DNA of 64,000 nt from Pseudomonas anguilliseptica (GCF_900105355.1 NZ_FNSC01000001.1:372001-436000); one strand, 5' to 3'; shown: positions 44,906 to 54,363, counted from the stretch's first letter. Numbers and translations are program-made. The notes: generated by a model from the sequence alone, not told the origin.

Positions 44906-45849
44906 CAGGTACGCCCCCGCAACAACAGATAAAGGAAGAACGGCGCGCCAATCAGCGCCGTGACAATACCGATCGGCAGTTCCGCCGGGGCCAGCAGACG
45001 CACCAGATGCGGCACCACCAGGCCGATAAAGCCGATCATCCCCGCTGCGGCCACCGCTGCGCCAACGCCCAGGGCCGTGCAGAACACCAGCTCGGCCTTG
45101 ATCCGTTCAACCGCAAAGCCCAGGTGACGCGCCTCGGATTCGCCCAAGAGCAAGGCGTTCAGTGCCTTGGCTCGACGCGGCAACCACAGCGCCACCGCCG
45201 CCGTGACCAGCAGCAGCGGCCACAGACGCGCGTAGCTGGCGCCATTGAGGCTGCCCAGGTTCCAGAACGTCAGGGTGCGCAAGGTGGCGTCATCGGCCAG
45301 GTAGGTAAACAAGCCAATGCAGGCGAACGCCAGAGCATTCAGCGCGATACCGGCCAGCAGCATAGTCGTCACACTGGTTTCACCATCACGCCGGCCCAGA
45401 CGATAGACCAGCGCGGTCACCCCCAGGCCGCCGATAAAGGCACACAGCGACAACAGATAGGGCGCGAAGGCTTGCGGCAAACCGCCCAAGGCGGCGCCGC
45501 CGACAATCGCCAGCGCCGCGCCCAGGGCCGCACCGCTGGATACACCAATCAATCCGGGATCGGCCAGCGGGTTGCGGAACAGCCCCTGCATTGCCACTCC
45601 GCAAAGCGCCAGCACAGCGCCCACCAGCAACCCCAGCAGGGTGCGCGGCAGGCGGATCTGGCCGAGGATCAGTTCGGCCTGAGCCAGGTCATAACCCGCT
45701 TGCGCCAGACCCAACAGGCGTAGCGCTGCCTTGAGGGTATCCAGCAGCGGCAGGCTGACCGGCCCCAGCGCCAGGGATAACCAGAGCGCGAGCGCCAGCA
45801 GCAGGCTCAGTGCGATAAACAGTGAGCGCGGTCGAATAACAGGATTCAT
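44905..45849 (-). CDS. phuU: Heme ABC transporter permease
   Basis: A 314-aa FecCD/BtuC-type permease with about nine or ten transmembrane helices ([44 protein letters not shown] segments) and the family motif [11 protein letters not shown] near the C-terminus (coupling helix region). It overlaps phuT by 4 bp (ATGA). Confidence 0.96.
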   Translation of the reverse strand: MNPVIRPRSLFIALSLLLALALWLSLALGPVSLPLLDTLKAALRLLGLAQAGYDLAQAELILGQIRLPRTLLGLLVGAVLALCGVAMQGLFRNPLADPGLIGVSSGAALGAALAIVGGAALGGLPQAFAPYLLSLCAFIGGLGVTALVYRLGRRDGETSVTTMLLAGIALNALAFACIGLFTYLADDATLRTLTFWNLGSLNGASYARLWPLLLVTAAVALWLPRRAKALNALLLGESEARHLGFAVERIKAELVFCTALGVGAAVAAAGMIGFIGLVVPHLVRLLAPAELPIGIVTALIGAPFFLYLLLRGRT

Positions 45850-46745
45850 GGCGTGGACTTAGCTTCGGCGACCAGGGGTTGGCTGGCAGGATAAAAGGCT
45901 GCGGACAAGGCCGCCAGCTCATCCGGCATACGCGGGCCGAGACCACCGACCAGCAGCGTAGGGTCAAGCATCAGCAAACGCTGGTTAAGCGCCGCCCGGG
46001 TCGCCGCCAGCGCCGGGTTCTGCTGCAGCAATGCCTCACGCGCGGCGTCACCGGACAGGCTGCGGTCCGCGATGATCACCACCTCGGGATCCAGCGCCAG
46101 CAGGGCTTCGGTGGACAGCGCTTTGAAGCCGCTGTGGCTGGCCAAGTTGCGCCCGCCGGCGCGCTCAATCAACCAGTCGGCCGAGGTGTCCTTGCCACCG
46201 GCCATCGGACCACCACCCGCATGCCCGAGCAACAGCAACACTCCCGGAGCCATTTGCTGACGTTGCGCGACAATCAGCCAGTCGGCCTGCTGCTGCAAGC
46301 GCTGTTGATAGGCCGCAAAGGCCTGATCGGCGCGCTGCGGCTCGCCTAACAACGTGCCGATGTGCTGCAGACTGGCATGCAGGCTGGCCAGATTCGCCTT
46401 GGACGAGAGCATTTCCACCCGCACACCCGCGCCGCGCAATTGCGCCAGCACCGGCGGTGGGCCCATTTCCTCACTGCCGATCAACATATCCGGGCGCAGC
46501 GTCAACATGCCTTCGGCTGCCAGCTGGCGCTGATAACCGATGCTCGACAGTGCGCGCAGCGACTCTGGATGCTGACTGGTGCTGTCCACCCCGACCAGAC
46601 GACTTTCGCCACCCAGCGCCACCACCCACTCACTGAGCGAGCCGCCGGAACTGATCCAGCGTTGCGGCAACGGTTCGGCGGCCATCACTGATCCACAGGA
46701 CAACAGGCTCGCACACAGGGCGAGCAGAGTATTAAGGCGTTTCAT
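45846..46745 (-). CDS. phuT: Periplasmic heme-binding protein
   Basis: A 299-aa class III binding protein with signal peptide MKRLNTLLALCASLLSCGSVMA. Residues include GVDSTSQHPESLRALSSIGYQRQL, whose Tyr corresponds to the heme-coordinating Tyr of PhuT. Two lobes are joined by a long helix (about residues 150-175). It delivers heme from PhuR to PhuUV. It overlaps exbD by 14 bp. Confidence 0.95.
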   Translation of the reverse strand: MKRLNTLLALCASLLSCGSVMAAEPLPQRWISSGGSLSEWVVALGGESRLVGVDSTSQHPESLRALSSIGYQRQLAAEGMLTLRPDMLIGSEEMGPPPVLAQLRGAGVRVEMLSSKANLASLHASLQHIGTLLGEPQRADQAFAAYQQRLQQQADWLIVAQRQQMAPGVLLLLGHAGGGPMAGGKDTSADWLIERAGGRNLASHSGFKALSTEALLALDPEVVIIADRSLSGDAAREALLQQNPALAATRAALNQRLLMLDPTLLVGGLGPRMPDELAALSAAFYPASQPLVAEAKSTP

Positions 46746-47163
46746 GATTGGCCTCTAGAAGAATGCGACTGTCCTGAATGCCCTGCTGCTGCAGCAGCGC
46801 CATCAGGTCGAGAAATGCCGACAGCGGTGCCTGACGATCCAGCGCCAGGTCCAAGCCCGCAGAGTTGTCGGCAGCAAAGGCTTCGCTCAGTTGAGTGCGT
46901 AACGCGCTGAAATCCGCCTGCGGGGTGCCGTTAAAGCGCCAATTCCCCTCTGCGGACAGCTGTACTTGCATGCGCTCGCCGCTGCCGGCACTCGCTGTAG
47001 GCAGCGCTTCACGGCTCTGCGGCAGCTGCAGGGGCAGCTCCAGCAACGGCGTTTGCGCGGTCAGCAGAAAGAACACCAGCACGATAAAGATCACGTCGAG
47101 CAGCGGCGTCAGATCGGGCAACAGATTGCCCTGGGTGCTGCTGGCAGCGGGCAGACGAATCAC
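46732..47163 (-). CDS. exbD: ExbD-family energy transducer subunit
   Basis: A 143-aa protein with one N-terminal transmembrane helix (LLDVIFIVLVFFLLTAQ, about 22-38) carrying the essential Asp in LTPLLDVIF, and a periplasmic domain. It forms the proton channel with ExbB and drives TonB. The GTG start at 47163 overlaps the exbB stop (GTGA). It is short and divergent, as in dedicated heme-system copies. Confidence 0.92.
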   Translation of the reverse strand: MIRLPAASSTQGNLLPDLTPLLDVIFIVLVFFLLTAQTPLLELPLQLPQSREALPTASAGSGERMQVQLSAEGNWRFNGTPQADFSALRTQLSEAFAADNSAGLDLALDRQAPLSAFLDLMALLQQQGIQDSRILLEANHETP

Positions 47164-47801
47164 GACAACACCCACTGCGCGGCCGGCTGATGACTCGGCA
47201 GCTCCAGCTCCAGGCCATCCAACGCCAGCTGGCAGCGATTGAGCAATGCCTGCACGCCCTCCAGGTAGTGCTCGGCCCATAAGGCAAAGCCCTGACCTGC
47301 CGCCAGCGCCGGAATGGCGATCAGCAAGCCCCACACCGTGGTGTACAGCGCCTGCCATAGACCATCGGCGAGCAGCGCAGGGGTGACCGGGCTGTTCTGC
47401 CCGGCGATATTGGCAAACATTTCGAGCATGCCCAGCACCGTACCGAGCAAGCCGAGCATGGGCGCCAGCATGCCGATCAGCTGCAGCAAGCGCAGTTGTC
47501 GATTGAGGCGCTGACGTTCTTCCAGCAACCAGCAGCCGAGCAGTTCTTCGCGCTGCACCGCTGGCAAGGCGCTGTGTTTGAGCAACAACGCCAGGCCATA
47601 GCGCCAACCGCGCGCGCGGCCCTTGCAGTGCTCGCGCTCACAGGTACGGCAAGCGCTGACTGCGGCCCGCCCGGCAGCATTGCTCAGCGGCTGCAAACGT
47701 AGAAATACGCTAAGGCGCTCAAGTATCAGCGCCAACGCCACAAGCGAGCACAGTGCCAGTGGCCAACCCAGCGGCCCCATCGCACTCCACCACTGGCTCA
47801 T
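47160..47801 (-). CDS. exbB: ExbB/MotA/TolQ-family proton channel protein
   Basis: A 213-aa protein with three transmembrane helices: PLGWPLALCSLVALALILERL (about 9-30), LQLIGMLAPMLGLLGTVLGML (about 105-125) and ALYTTVWGLLIAIPALAAGQG (about 150-172), in the layout of ExbB. The ATG at 47801 follows the phuS stop by one base, so the two are coupled. Confidence 0.92.
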   Translation of the reverse strand: MSQWWSAMGPLGWPLALCSLVALALILERLSVFLRLQPLSNAAGRAAVSACRTCEREHCKGRARGWRYGLALLLKHSALPAVQREELLGCWLLEERQRLNRQLRLLQLIGMLAPMLGLLGTVLGMLEMFANIAGQNSPVTPALLADGLWQALYTTVWGLLIAIPALAAGQGFALWAEHYLEGVQALLNRCQLALDGLELELPSHQPAAQWVLS

Positions 47802-47802
47802 T

Positions 47803-48873
47803 TCAGCACTCCAGCGCTGGCGCGCTTTCGGCCAGGGCGCGCCAATCTTCACGCTCCGGGATACCCGGCTTGCGTGCACCAAACAGCTGCACCACCAACT
47901 CGCCATTAGCGTCGAAGGCTTCCCAGCTGGTGATCACGCCATCGCTGCTCGGCTTGCGCACCCGCCACAGCTCGGTCACGCCAGTGGTCTGCAGGTGCAG
48001 GTTGAACCCGGGGTCGAGTACGTTGAACCAGGTGTCCATCCAGCGCAGGTTGCGTACCGGGCCGGAATGAATCTGGATGCAGTGGCGATTGCCGACAAAC
48101 ACCATGATCGGCACTTCACGCGCACCGGCCTGTTCAAGCAGTTTCGGCAACTCGCGCACGTCCACTGGCTCGGCCCATTCGCGCCCTGCCAGGCGCAGGG
48201 CCTGGGTGCGTGTAGTGCCATGTTTTTTCAGCAGGGCAAAGAAATGGTGAGTGTCCTTGAGGGTCGACCAGCCCACGCGCAGGGCATTCACATCCACCTG
48301 AGCATCGGCTTGCACCGGTTGCGCTTGGGGCAATGGCATCAGCTCCAGCTCCACACTCTGCTCAGCCATACGGAAACGCTCCAGCAGAGGTGCCCAGGCA
48401 CTTAGCTGGCTGTCCTCGGTGAGGAAGACCTTGTGCACCGCAGTGCCCTGACGGTCGAACACCTGAATGCTGCGCTGGATGCCTTTACCGGTTTGCTCTT
48501 CGATGGCAAACACACTGGCCCAGCCGCCGAGGAACAGGCGCAGGTCGATATCGGCCGAGACCACCAGGCCCATCTGGCCATTACCGGTCACCGTCACTTC
48601 ACGGTAATAGCCTTTACGCTCATGCACACAATGCTCGTTGCGGGTCAGCGCCATCACATAGCCCAACTCACCGAGTGCTGGCAGTAACTGCGACCAATCA
48701 GGCTGCAGGCGCACGGTATCGACATCCAGGCGGCTGGCCACCAGCTCGGCCTCGCTGACGGCCAGGCGCTCGGCGGCATCGCGGGCGCGCAGGCGTGGCT
48801 GCTCGCTGCGCAGCACCTGCCAGGCCAGATACAGATCATTGCTGGGCGCGACGGATTGGGCGTGTGTGCTCAT
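47803..48873 (-). CDS. phuS: Cytoplasmic heme-trafficking protein
   Basis: A 356-aa HemS/ShuS/PhuS-family protein with two tandem homologous domains (about 20-170 and 190-350). The heme-ligand His is in the motif KDTHHFFALLKKHG (about residues 209-222). In P. aeruginosa PhuS passes heme to HemO and also interacts with the prrF promoter DNA. It follows tonB by 21 bp. Confidence 0.95.
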   Translation of the reverse strand: MSTHAQSVAPSNDLYLAWQVLRSEQPRLRARDAAERLAVSEAELVASRLDVDTVRLQPDWSQLLPALGELGYVMALTRNEHCVHERKGYYREVTVTGNGQMGLVVSADIDLRLFLGGWASVFAIEEQTGKGIQRSIQVFDRQGTAVHKVFLTEDSQLSAWAPLLERFRMAEQSVELELMPLPQAQPVQADAQVDVNALRVGWSTLKDTHHFFALLKKHGTTRTQALRLAGREWAEPVDVRELPKLLEQAGAREVPIMVFVGNRHCIQIHSGPVRNLRWMDTWFNVLDPGFNLHLQTTGVTELWRVRKPSSDGVITSWEAFDANGELVVQLFGARKPGIPEREDWRALAESAPALEC

Positions 48874-48894
48874 GAAAAACTCCTCACTGATTAA

Positions 48895-49587
48895 TCAACG
48901 GCTCGCCGTCAAAGCGAACTGAATAGGGATCTGTACACGGCTAGGCACGGCCTGGCCGCCGGTTCTTTCAGGGTTAAAACGCCACTTGGCAACCGCCTCC
49001 AGGGCGGCGCGATCAAGACTGTCTACGCCAGAGGAGCGCAGCACATTCAGGCTGCGCTGCTGGCCGCGTTCATCCAGGCGCACCTCGACCAACACCACGC
49101 CCTGCTGATTGCGTCGCCGCGCCTGGGACGGGTAATTCGGCTGGCGTGGCGGCTCACGAAAGCTCGGTTTAGCGCTGAGCATTTCAGCGGCCGGTTGTGC
49201 TGCCACCTGTTTGGTCGGCGCGGACGGAGCTGAGCCGACAACCGCAGCTGGCTGGCTGGCCACCTTGCTTGCCAAAGCCTGAGCTGGCGCGCTCCTGGTC
49301 GGCGCGACCGCTTTCGCCAGCATCGGCTTGACCACTGGCACCTGCGCGGCGGGCTTGGCTACCGGGACCTTGCTCGGCACCACCGCCTGGCGCTGCGGTT
49401 GCGCAGGCTCTGACAGCTTGACCGGCGCCGGTGCGGCCTGTTGCAGCACTGCAGCCAGGCGTAACACCTGAGGGGCTTCGCGGCTTTGCGTAGCGTTCAA
49501 AGCAGGCGGTTGGGCGTCGCCATGCAGCAGCCAGCCGGCGATATGCAGCGCCAGCGACAGCAGCAGAAATAGCGACAAACGCAGCAT
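48895..49587 (-). CDS. tonB: TonB-family energy transducer
   Basis: A 230-aa protein: one N-terminal membrane anchor (LSLFLLLSLALHIAGWLLHG) with the conserved His, a Pro/Ala/Lys/Val-rich spacer (about 60-135), and a C-terminal TonB domain (PPRQPNYPSQARRRNQQGVV and LDRAALEAVAKWRFNPER). It is first in the operon tonB-phuS-exbB-exbD-phuTUVW, so it is probably dedicated to PhuR. Confidence 0.93.
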   Translation of the reverse strand: MLRLSLFLLLSLALHIAGWLLHGDAQPPALNATQSREAPQVLRLAAVLQQAAPAPVKLSEPAQPQRQAVVPSKVPVAKPAAQVPVVKPMLAKAVAPTRSAPAQALASKVASQPAAVVGSAPSAPTKQVAAQPAAEMLSAKPSFREPPRQPNYPSQARRRNQQGVVLVEVRLDERGQQRSLNVLRSSGVDSLDRAALEAVAKWRFNPERTGGQAVPSRVQIPIQFALTASR

Positions 49588-49621
49588 GCAAGAGCTCAGT
49601 CAAACCGAATTAAATCCATTT

Positions 49622-49640
49622 GATAATTATTTGCATTCGC
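49622..49640. promoter_or_regulatory. Fur box between tonB and phuR
   Basis: GATAATTATTTGCATTCGC matches the 19-bp Fur consensus at 13 positions. It lies in the divergent tonB/phuR intergenic region, 35 bp from the tonB start and 78 bp from phuR, so one site could control both directions. Confidence 0.75.
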
Positions 49641-49717
49641 ACGTCAATGTCGTTTAGTTTTGCCGCCGATGCCAACCCGGTGGTCACAGAAACCACCTGC
49701 ACGATCCTGGAGTCCCC

Positions 49718-51909
49718 ATGCACAGAAGTCCTCCATTCGCCCGCCGTCCCTGGCTTGCCCTGCTGTTGCTCAGCCCCTCGCTGGCCCTTGGCGCAGAACA
49801 AGCGCCGAACCAGTTCGATACCGTGACCGTCACGGCCACCCGCACCGAGCAGACCCTCGACCAGGTGCCCAGCACTGTGTCGGTGCAAACCGAACGGCAG
49901 ATCGACCAGCAGAACATCAAGAACATCAAGGATCTGGTGCGCTACGAGCCCGGCGTATCGGTCGGCGGCAGTGGTGATCGATTTGGCCTGTCCGGCTTCA
50001 CCATTCGTGGCATAGGCGGCAACCGCGTACTGACTCAGGTAGATGGTATTGGTATGCCGGACGCCTTCTCCTTCGGCGGCTTCCTCAGCGCCAAACGCGA
50101 TTACGTCGACCTCGACACCGTCAAACAGGTGGAAATCATTCGTGGCCCCGCCAGCTCGCTGTACGGCAGTGATGCGATTGGCGGTGCGGTGAGCTTCCTG
50201 ACCAAGGATGCCGGCGACTATCTGGACGAAGACGATGACGCTTACGCCCGCCTGAAAACCGGCTATGACGGCAGCGATGACAGCTGGCAGCGCAGCGCCA
50301 CCTTCGCCGCCCGCCTGGGCCAGGTCGACGGCTTGCTGCACCTGGGTCGACGCAGTGGCCAGGCCACCGACACCCACGGCGGCCAGGGGGGAATCGGCGC
50401 TACCCGCGAACAGGCCAACCCGCTGGATTACCGCACCGATAACCTGCTGAGCAAATTCGGCTGGGATTACAGCGACAGCGGTCGCCTGCAGCTGACCTAC
50501 GAGCGTTATCAGGACGACACCGATACCCGCGTGCTGAGCAACTACAGCAACACTGCGACCATCCGTACCCAGGATGCCGAAGACCGCGTCGACCGTGAAC
50601 GCTACTCCCTCGCCCATACCCAGCAACTCGATACCCTGCTGGTTGACCAGATTCATAGTCAGCTCAGCTACCAAGACAGCCAGACCCGTCAGCAAACCTT
50701 CGAGGACCGCGTGGTCGGCGGCCAGCCGCGCTACCGCACACGGGACTCGTACTACGAAGAAAAGCTCTGGGCGTTCAATACCAAGCTGGACAAGGCATTC
50801 AGCATCGGCAGCACACAACATGCGCTGGTTTATGGCCTGGACGTCAAACACCTGAAGAACGCGGATCTGCGCAAAGGCGGCGAGACCGTACTGGCCACCG
50901 GCGTGACCACACCAGTTCTGCCCACCAGCGACTTCCCCGATCCGACCACCAAGGAATACGCGCTGTTCGCTCAGGACAGCATCAGCATTGGCCGCTGGAC
51001 CCTGTTACCGGGTTTGCGTTATGACCACTATGAGATGAGCCCGCACGTCACCGACAAGTACCTCAACAGCCAGGCAACGGATCGCAATCCGAGCGACTTC
51101 AAGGATTCGGCGTTGTCGCCCAAGTTTGGCGTGACCTACCAGCTCGACGACGCCCACAGCGTCTACGGTCAGTACGCTGCAGGCTTCCGCGCGCCACAGG
51201 CAATCGAGATCTTTGGCGAGTTCGCCAACCCCGGCATGTACCGCACCCTGGCCAATACCAACCTGAAGGCGGAAACCAGCGACAGCTTCGAGCTGGGCTT
51301 GCGCGGCCAGTACGCCCTCGGCAGCTTTGGTGCAGCGCTGTTCTACAACCAGTACGACGACTTTATTGAGCAGATCAGCCACCCCTCCAGCGTGCCGGGT
51401 TTCCCCTTCGGCGAGTTCCAATACGTCAACCGTGATCGCGTGACCATTCGCGGTGCGGAAGCCAAAGGTGAGCTGTTCCTCGACCAACTGGGTCTTCCTG
51501 CTGGCTGGAAGCCCGTGGCAGCGTGGCTTATGCCCGCGGCAAGGATGAAGGCACAGGCCAGCCGATCAACAGTGTCGACCCACTCAAAGGTGTGTTCGGC
51601 CTGGGCTACAGCGAGCCGAGCGGCAAGTTTGGTGGCGAGCTGAGCTGGACCCTGGTGGCGGCGAAAACCCGCGTCGACATGACCCAAACCGCCAATCACG
51701 TCGAGACATCGGGTTATGGCGTACTCGACCTCAACGGCTGGTGGCAGATGACTGATGCCTTCGCTGTGAATGCCGGCCTGTTCAACCTGACCGACAAAGA
51801 GTACTGGCAGTGGGGTGATGTACGCGGCCTGACTGAAAATAGCCCAAGCCTGGGCCGCTTCAGCCAGCCGGGCCGCCACGCCGCCGTCAATCTGGTCTGG
51901 GAAATCTGA
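49718..51909 (+). pseudogene. phuR: TonB-dependent heme receptor, frameshifted near the 3' end
   Basis: An outer-membrane heme receptor of about 730 aa. It has signal peptide MHRSPPFARRPWLALLLLSPSLALG, a TonB box region DTVTVTATRTEQ, a plug domain (about 40-160, EIIRGPASSLYGSDAIGGAVSF) and a 22-strand barrel. The frame breaks at about 51511: GCTGGAAGCCCG needs one more G to give WKARGSVAYARGKDE. From there the second frame runs to the C-terminal aromatic residue pattern (AAVNLVWEI). As read, the barrel would end with 43 foreign residues and lose the last strands, which normally blocks outer-membrane insertion. A sequencing error is quite possible, because both parts are otherwise perfect. Confidence 0.9.
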
Positions 51910-52035
51910 CCCGGCAACATATCTACCGCGCTATTAACTAGCCGCAAAAAAGCGTTCCACTTGGCGCAAGGATGCGCCCTCCTCTTTCACTTCCCCGCCA
52001 GGGCGGCATAATACCGGCCTGTCGGGGAGGTTGCT

Positions 52036-52362
52036 ATGTTGCGTTTATGTGCACAGGATGAAGTGGCCGAAGGCCAGAGCCGGGGCTTCGAAGTTGCAGG
52101 TGAGAAGCTGTTTGCCGTGCGCAAGGACGGCCAGCTGTATGCCTATCGCAATCGCTGCCCGCACCGTGGCATCCCGCTGGAATGGCTACCCGACCAATTT
52201 CTCGATCACAGCGCCAGCCTGATCCAATGCGCCACCCACGGCGCACTGTTTCTGATCGAATCCGGCGAATGCGTCGCCGGCCCCTGCGCCGGGCAGTCGC
52301 TGCAAGAGCTTGCCATCCACGAAGATGAACAGGGCATCTGGGTTGATCTAAACGAAGCCTAA
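52036..52362 (+). CDS. Small Rieske [2Fe-2S] protein
   Basis: A 108-aa single-domain Rieske ferredoxin-like protein. Cluster ligands are in RCPHRGIP and CATHGALF (C-x-H and C-x2-H), with the usual Gly/Pro-rich closing region. No signal peptide or membrane segment, so probably cytoplasmic; similar stand-alone proteins are electron carriers or oxygenase components. The partner is unknown. Its TAA stop includes the first base of palindromic element B. Confidence 0.9.
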   Translation: MLRLCAQDEVAEGQSRGFEVAGEKLFAVRKDGQLYAYRNRCPHRGIPLEWLPDQFLDHSASLIQCATHGALFLIESGECVAGPCAGQSLQELAIHEDEQGIWVDLNEA

Positions 52363-52502
52363 GAACCTGTTTACGATCTCGCGAGCTAGAGCCATACAAG
52401 GCAAAAGCAGGCGAGGACGCGGAGTTTACTGGCTGTAAATGAGCATCCGAGCCTGCTTTTAACGCCGTAGGGCCGACGCGCAGCAGATCGTAAATAGGTT
52501 CT
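52362..52502. repeat. 141-bp ERIC-like palindromic element, copy B (intact)
   Basis: Terminal inverted repeats are AGAACCTGTTTACGATCT (left) and AGAACCTATTTACGATCT (right, inverted). A second stem is AAAAGCAGGC/GCCTGCTTTT, and a central stem TTTAC/GTAAA encloses TGGCT. Conserved unpaired parts include GCGAGGACGCGGAG, ATGAGCAT, CCGAG and GCCGACGCG. It fills the whole gap between the Rieske gene and the lipase gene, overlapping the stop codon of each. Confidence 0.88.
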
Positions 52503-53391
52503 AAAGCCCTGCGGTCTGCAGGCGCTGAGCATGCTCAACAAACAACTTGACCGGTTCAGCACCCTTGCCGACCAGGCCGAAGGTCTGATTGATGATGTCG
52601 AAGTGATCCAGCGGGTACTGATCACCGATCACCGTTCCCAGGTGCGAGCTGTAGCGGCCGACCATGCCATCGCACTGGCCAACTTCGCGCTGAAAGGTTT
52701 TGGCAAACAGTCGGCAGGCGACATTCGGCCCGTCGAAGCGGTTGCCGCCTTTATTGGTGATACCTGGCTGAATGGTGCCGGACCAGGAGTAGTAGCGCAC
52801 GCCATTGACCTCAGCCGCGCCTTCGCCCCCCCAGACTTCAGGCAAGCCCTGCGGATACTGCGCATTGAACGCTGCCACGCCCTCGCTGGTCAGCGACTGC
52901 TGCGCCGCCGCCACATCGATCGGCAGTGGTTCGCCTTTATAACCACGCTCCAGCCACGCCATACAACGCGCCACGCCGCGTAATAAAGCACTCAACACGC
53001 GCTCACGCAGGCTGCCATGCGAGGCTTTGCGCTTGAGAAAATCCGCCAATTCCGAACCATGATTCGGCCCGGCTACCGAGGTCACGGACGCCACCCACTC
53101 GGATTTTAGCGCGGCCGCATAGCGCGCCGTCAGCGCGCCCTGGCTATGAGCGATCAGATGGACCTTTTCTGCGCCAGTCTGCTGCAACACATCGGCGATA
53201 CGCAGCAACAGTTGCTCGCCGCGCACCTCAGTGGAGTGCACCGAAGACACCAGTACCGGGAAGACTGTTGCACCGAGGCGGCGCAGCGCCGTGACGATGC
53301 CGTACCAGTAGGGGTAACCGAGCAGGCTGATAAAACCGAGTAAACCTGGCACCAGGACCAGGGGATAACGGGGTGCAGAAGATGTCGACAT
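52501..53391 (-). CDS. Family I bacterial lipase/esterase without signal peptide
   Basis: A 296-aa alpha/beta hydrolase close to Pseudomonas true lipases of the LipA/LipC type: YPLVLVPGLLGF (oxyanion region), EVRGEQLLLRIADVL, nucleophile Ser in IAHSQGALTARY (about residue 85), Asp in CDGMVG, catalytic His in PLDHFDIINQTFGL, and VKLFVEHAQRL near the end. The ATG at 53391 follows AAGGATGG at good spacing. Unlike secreted LipA there is no N-terminal signal, so the enzyme may act in the cytoplasm. The TAG stop comes from element B. Confidence 0.87.
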   Translation of the reverse strand: MSTSSAPRYPLVLVPGLLGFISLLGYPYWYGIVTALRRLGATVFPVLVSSVHSTEVRGEQLLLRIADVLQQTGAEKVHLIAHSQGALTARYAAALKSEWVASVTSVAGPNHGSELADFLKRKASHGSLRERVLSALLRGVARCMAWLERGYKGEPLPIDVAAAQQSLTSEGVAAFNAQYPQGLPEVWGGEGAAEVNGVRYYSWSGTIQPGITNKGGNRFDGPNVACRLFAKTFQREVGQCDGMVGRYSSHLGTVIGDQYPLDHFDIINQTFGLVGKGAEPVKLFVEHAQRLQTAGL

Positions 53392-53512
53392 AGCAAACCA
53401 TCCTTGTGTCATACCGCCAAGAAAGAAAGTGCTGAACCACGAAGTATGCCAATACAGTTCGTGGGAAAACTGAGCCGCCTGGCATATAGTCCCGGCTTCT
53501 CTTTGCGCTGCC

Positions 53513-54241
53513 ATGACCATGCATACCATCGAACGGATTTACCCGAAGGATCTCAACCCGCAGAACCCGGATGACCAGGCCAGCCAGCATATTCACATGC
53601 AGCGCTATGAGTTCGCCGCCGAGCACCTCAGCGGCCAGCGCGTGCTGGATATGGCCTGTGGCTGCGGCTATGGCACCGCCCTGCTGGCCGAGCGCAACCC
53701 GCACATGCAAGTTACCGGCGTGGACATCGACCCGGCGGCCATCGCTTACGCCCGCGCGCATTACCAACTGTCCAACCTGCGTTATGAATGTACCGATGCC
53801 GAACAATTCGCCAGCGAGCAGGGCTTTGATTGCATCGTCAGCCTGGAAGCCATCGAGCACCTGCCGCGTCCGCAACAGCTTCTGGCCAACTATGCACGCT
53901 TATTGGCCGAGGGCGGCAAGGTCATCGCTTCGGTGCCAATCACCCCGACCCTGGACGGCAACCCCCACCACCTGCATGACTTCAGCAAACGCAGCTTTTA
54001 TGCGCTGTTCCGCCAGCAGGGGCTGCATGCCAGCCAGTACTTGGAACAGATTCAGTGGTGGCAGTTCAAAGGTTTGTTTTCGAAACAGGTCGATCAACAG
54101 AAACAGCACCGCAGCGAAGGGGTCGGCAATGCTGTGCTGCTGTATTACCGCAAGCGCCCGCTGTACCTGTTCAGCCGGCTGTATTCGATGCTGCGCTACG
54201 GCTTTAGCAACCGTTATCTGACCTGCGTTTTTACCCGCTGA
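53513..54241 (+). CDS. Class I SAM-dependent methyltransferase
   Basis: 242 aa. The SAM-binding motif is RVLDMACGCGYGTALLAE (about residues 43-60), with acidic GVDIDPAAIAYA and motif DCIVSLEAIEHLPRPQQLL, as in UbiG/Coq3-like and methyltransferase-11 proteins. The C-terminal part is aromatic and basic (LYYRKRPLYLFSRLYSMLRYG) and may touch the membrane. Substrate unknown; resembles enzymes of lipid or surface-sugar modification. Starts at 53513 or the in-frame ATG at 53519. Divergent from the lipase gene. Confidence 0.83.
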   Translation: MTMHTIERIYPKDLNPQNPDDQASQHIHMQRYEFAAEHLSGQRVLDMACGCGYGTALLAERNPHMQVTGVDIDPAAIAYARAHYQLSNLRYECTDAEQFASEQGFDCIVSLEAIEHLPRPQQLLANYARLLAEGGKVIASVPITPTLDGNPHHLHDFSKRSFYALFRQQGLHASQYLEQIQWWQFKGLFSKQVDQQKQHRSEGVGNAVLLYYRKRPLYLFSRLYSMLRYGFSNRYLTCVFTR

Positions 54242-54285
54242 CTGTCGCCCAGGCAAACCCCGCGCAGGGTGGAAGGCGCTGCTTT

Positions 54286-54338
54286 CATCCACCACTGCCG
54301 TTGGTGGATGGGTGAAGCGTCAGCGTCATCCACCCTAC
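54286..54338. repeat. Short interspersed palindromes, GGTGGAT type
   Basis: Two overlapping inverted repeats: ATCCACCA/TGGTGGAT (54287-54309) and GGTGGATG/CATCCACC (54303-54334), followed by CTACAT. It is related to the sequence at 15853. It lies at the 3' ends of the methyltransferase gene and desB, which converge here, and could act as a terminator. Confidence 0.6.
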
Positions 54339-54363
54339 ATAGAGCTGCTTGCTCGGGGCGATT

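Noticed and set aside
49610..50851. 413-codon minus-strand frame opposite phuR
   Set aside because: Antisense to conserved TonB-receptor sequence; would also overlap the Fur-controlled promoter region.
54286..54338. CRISPR-like repeat
   Set aside because: Only two short palindromes without regular spacers or cas genes; no CRISPR array was seen anywhere in the window.
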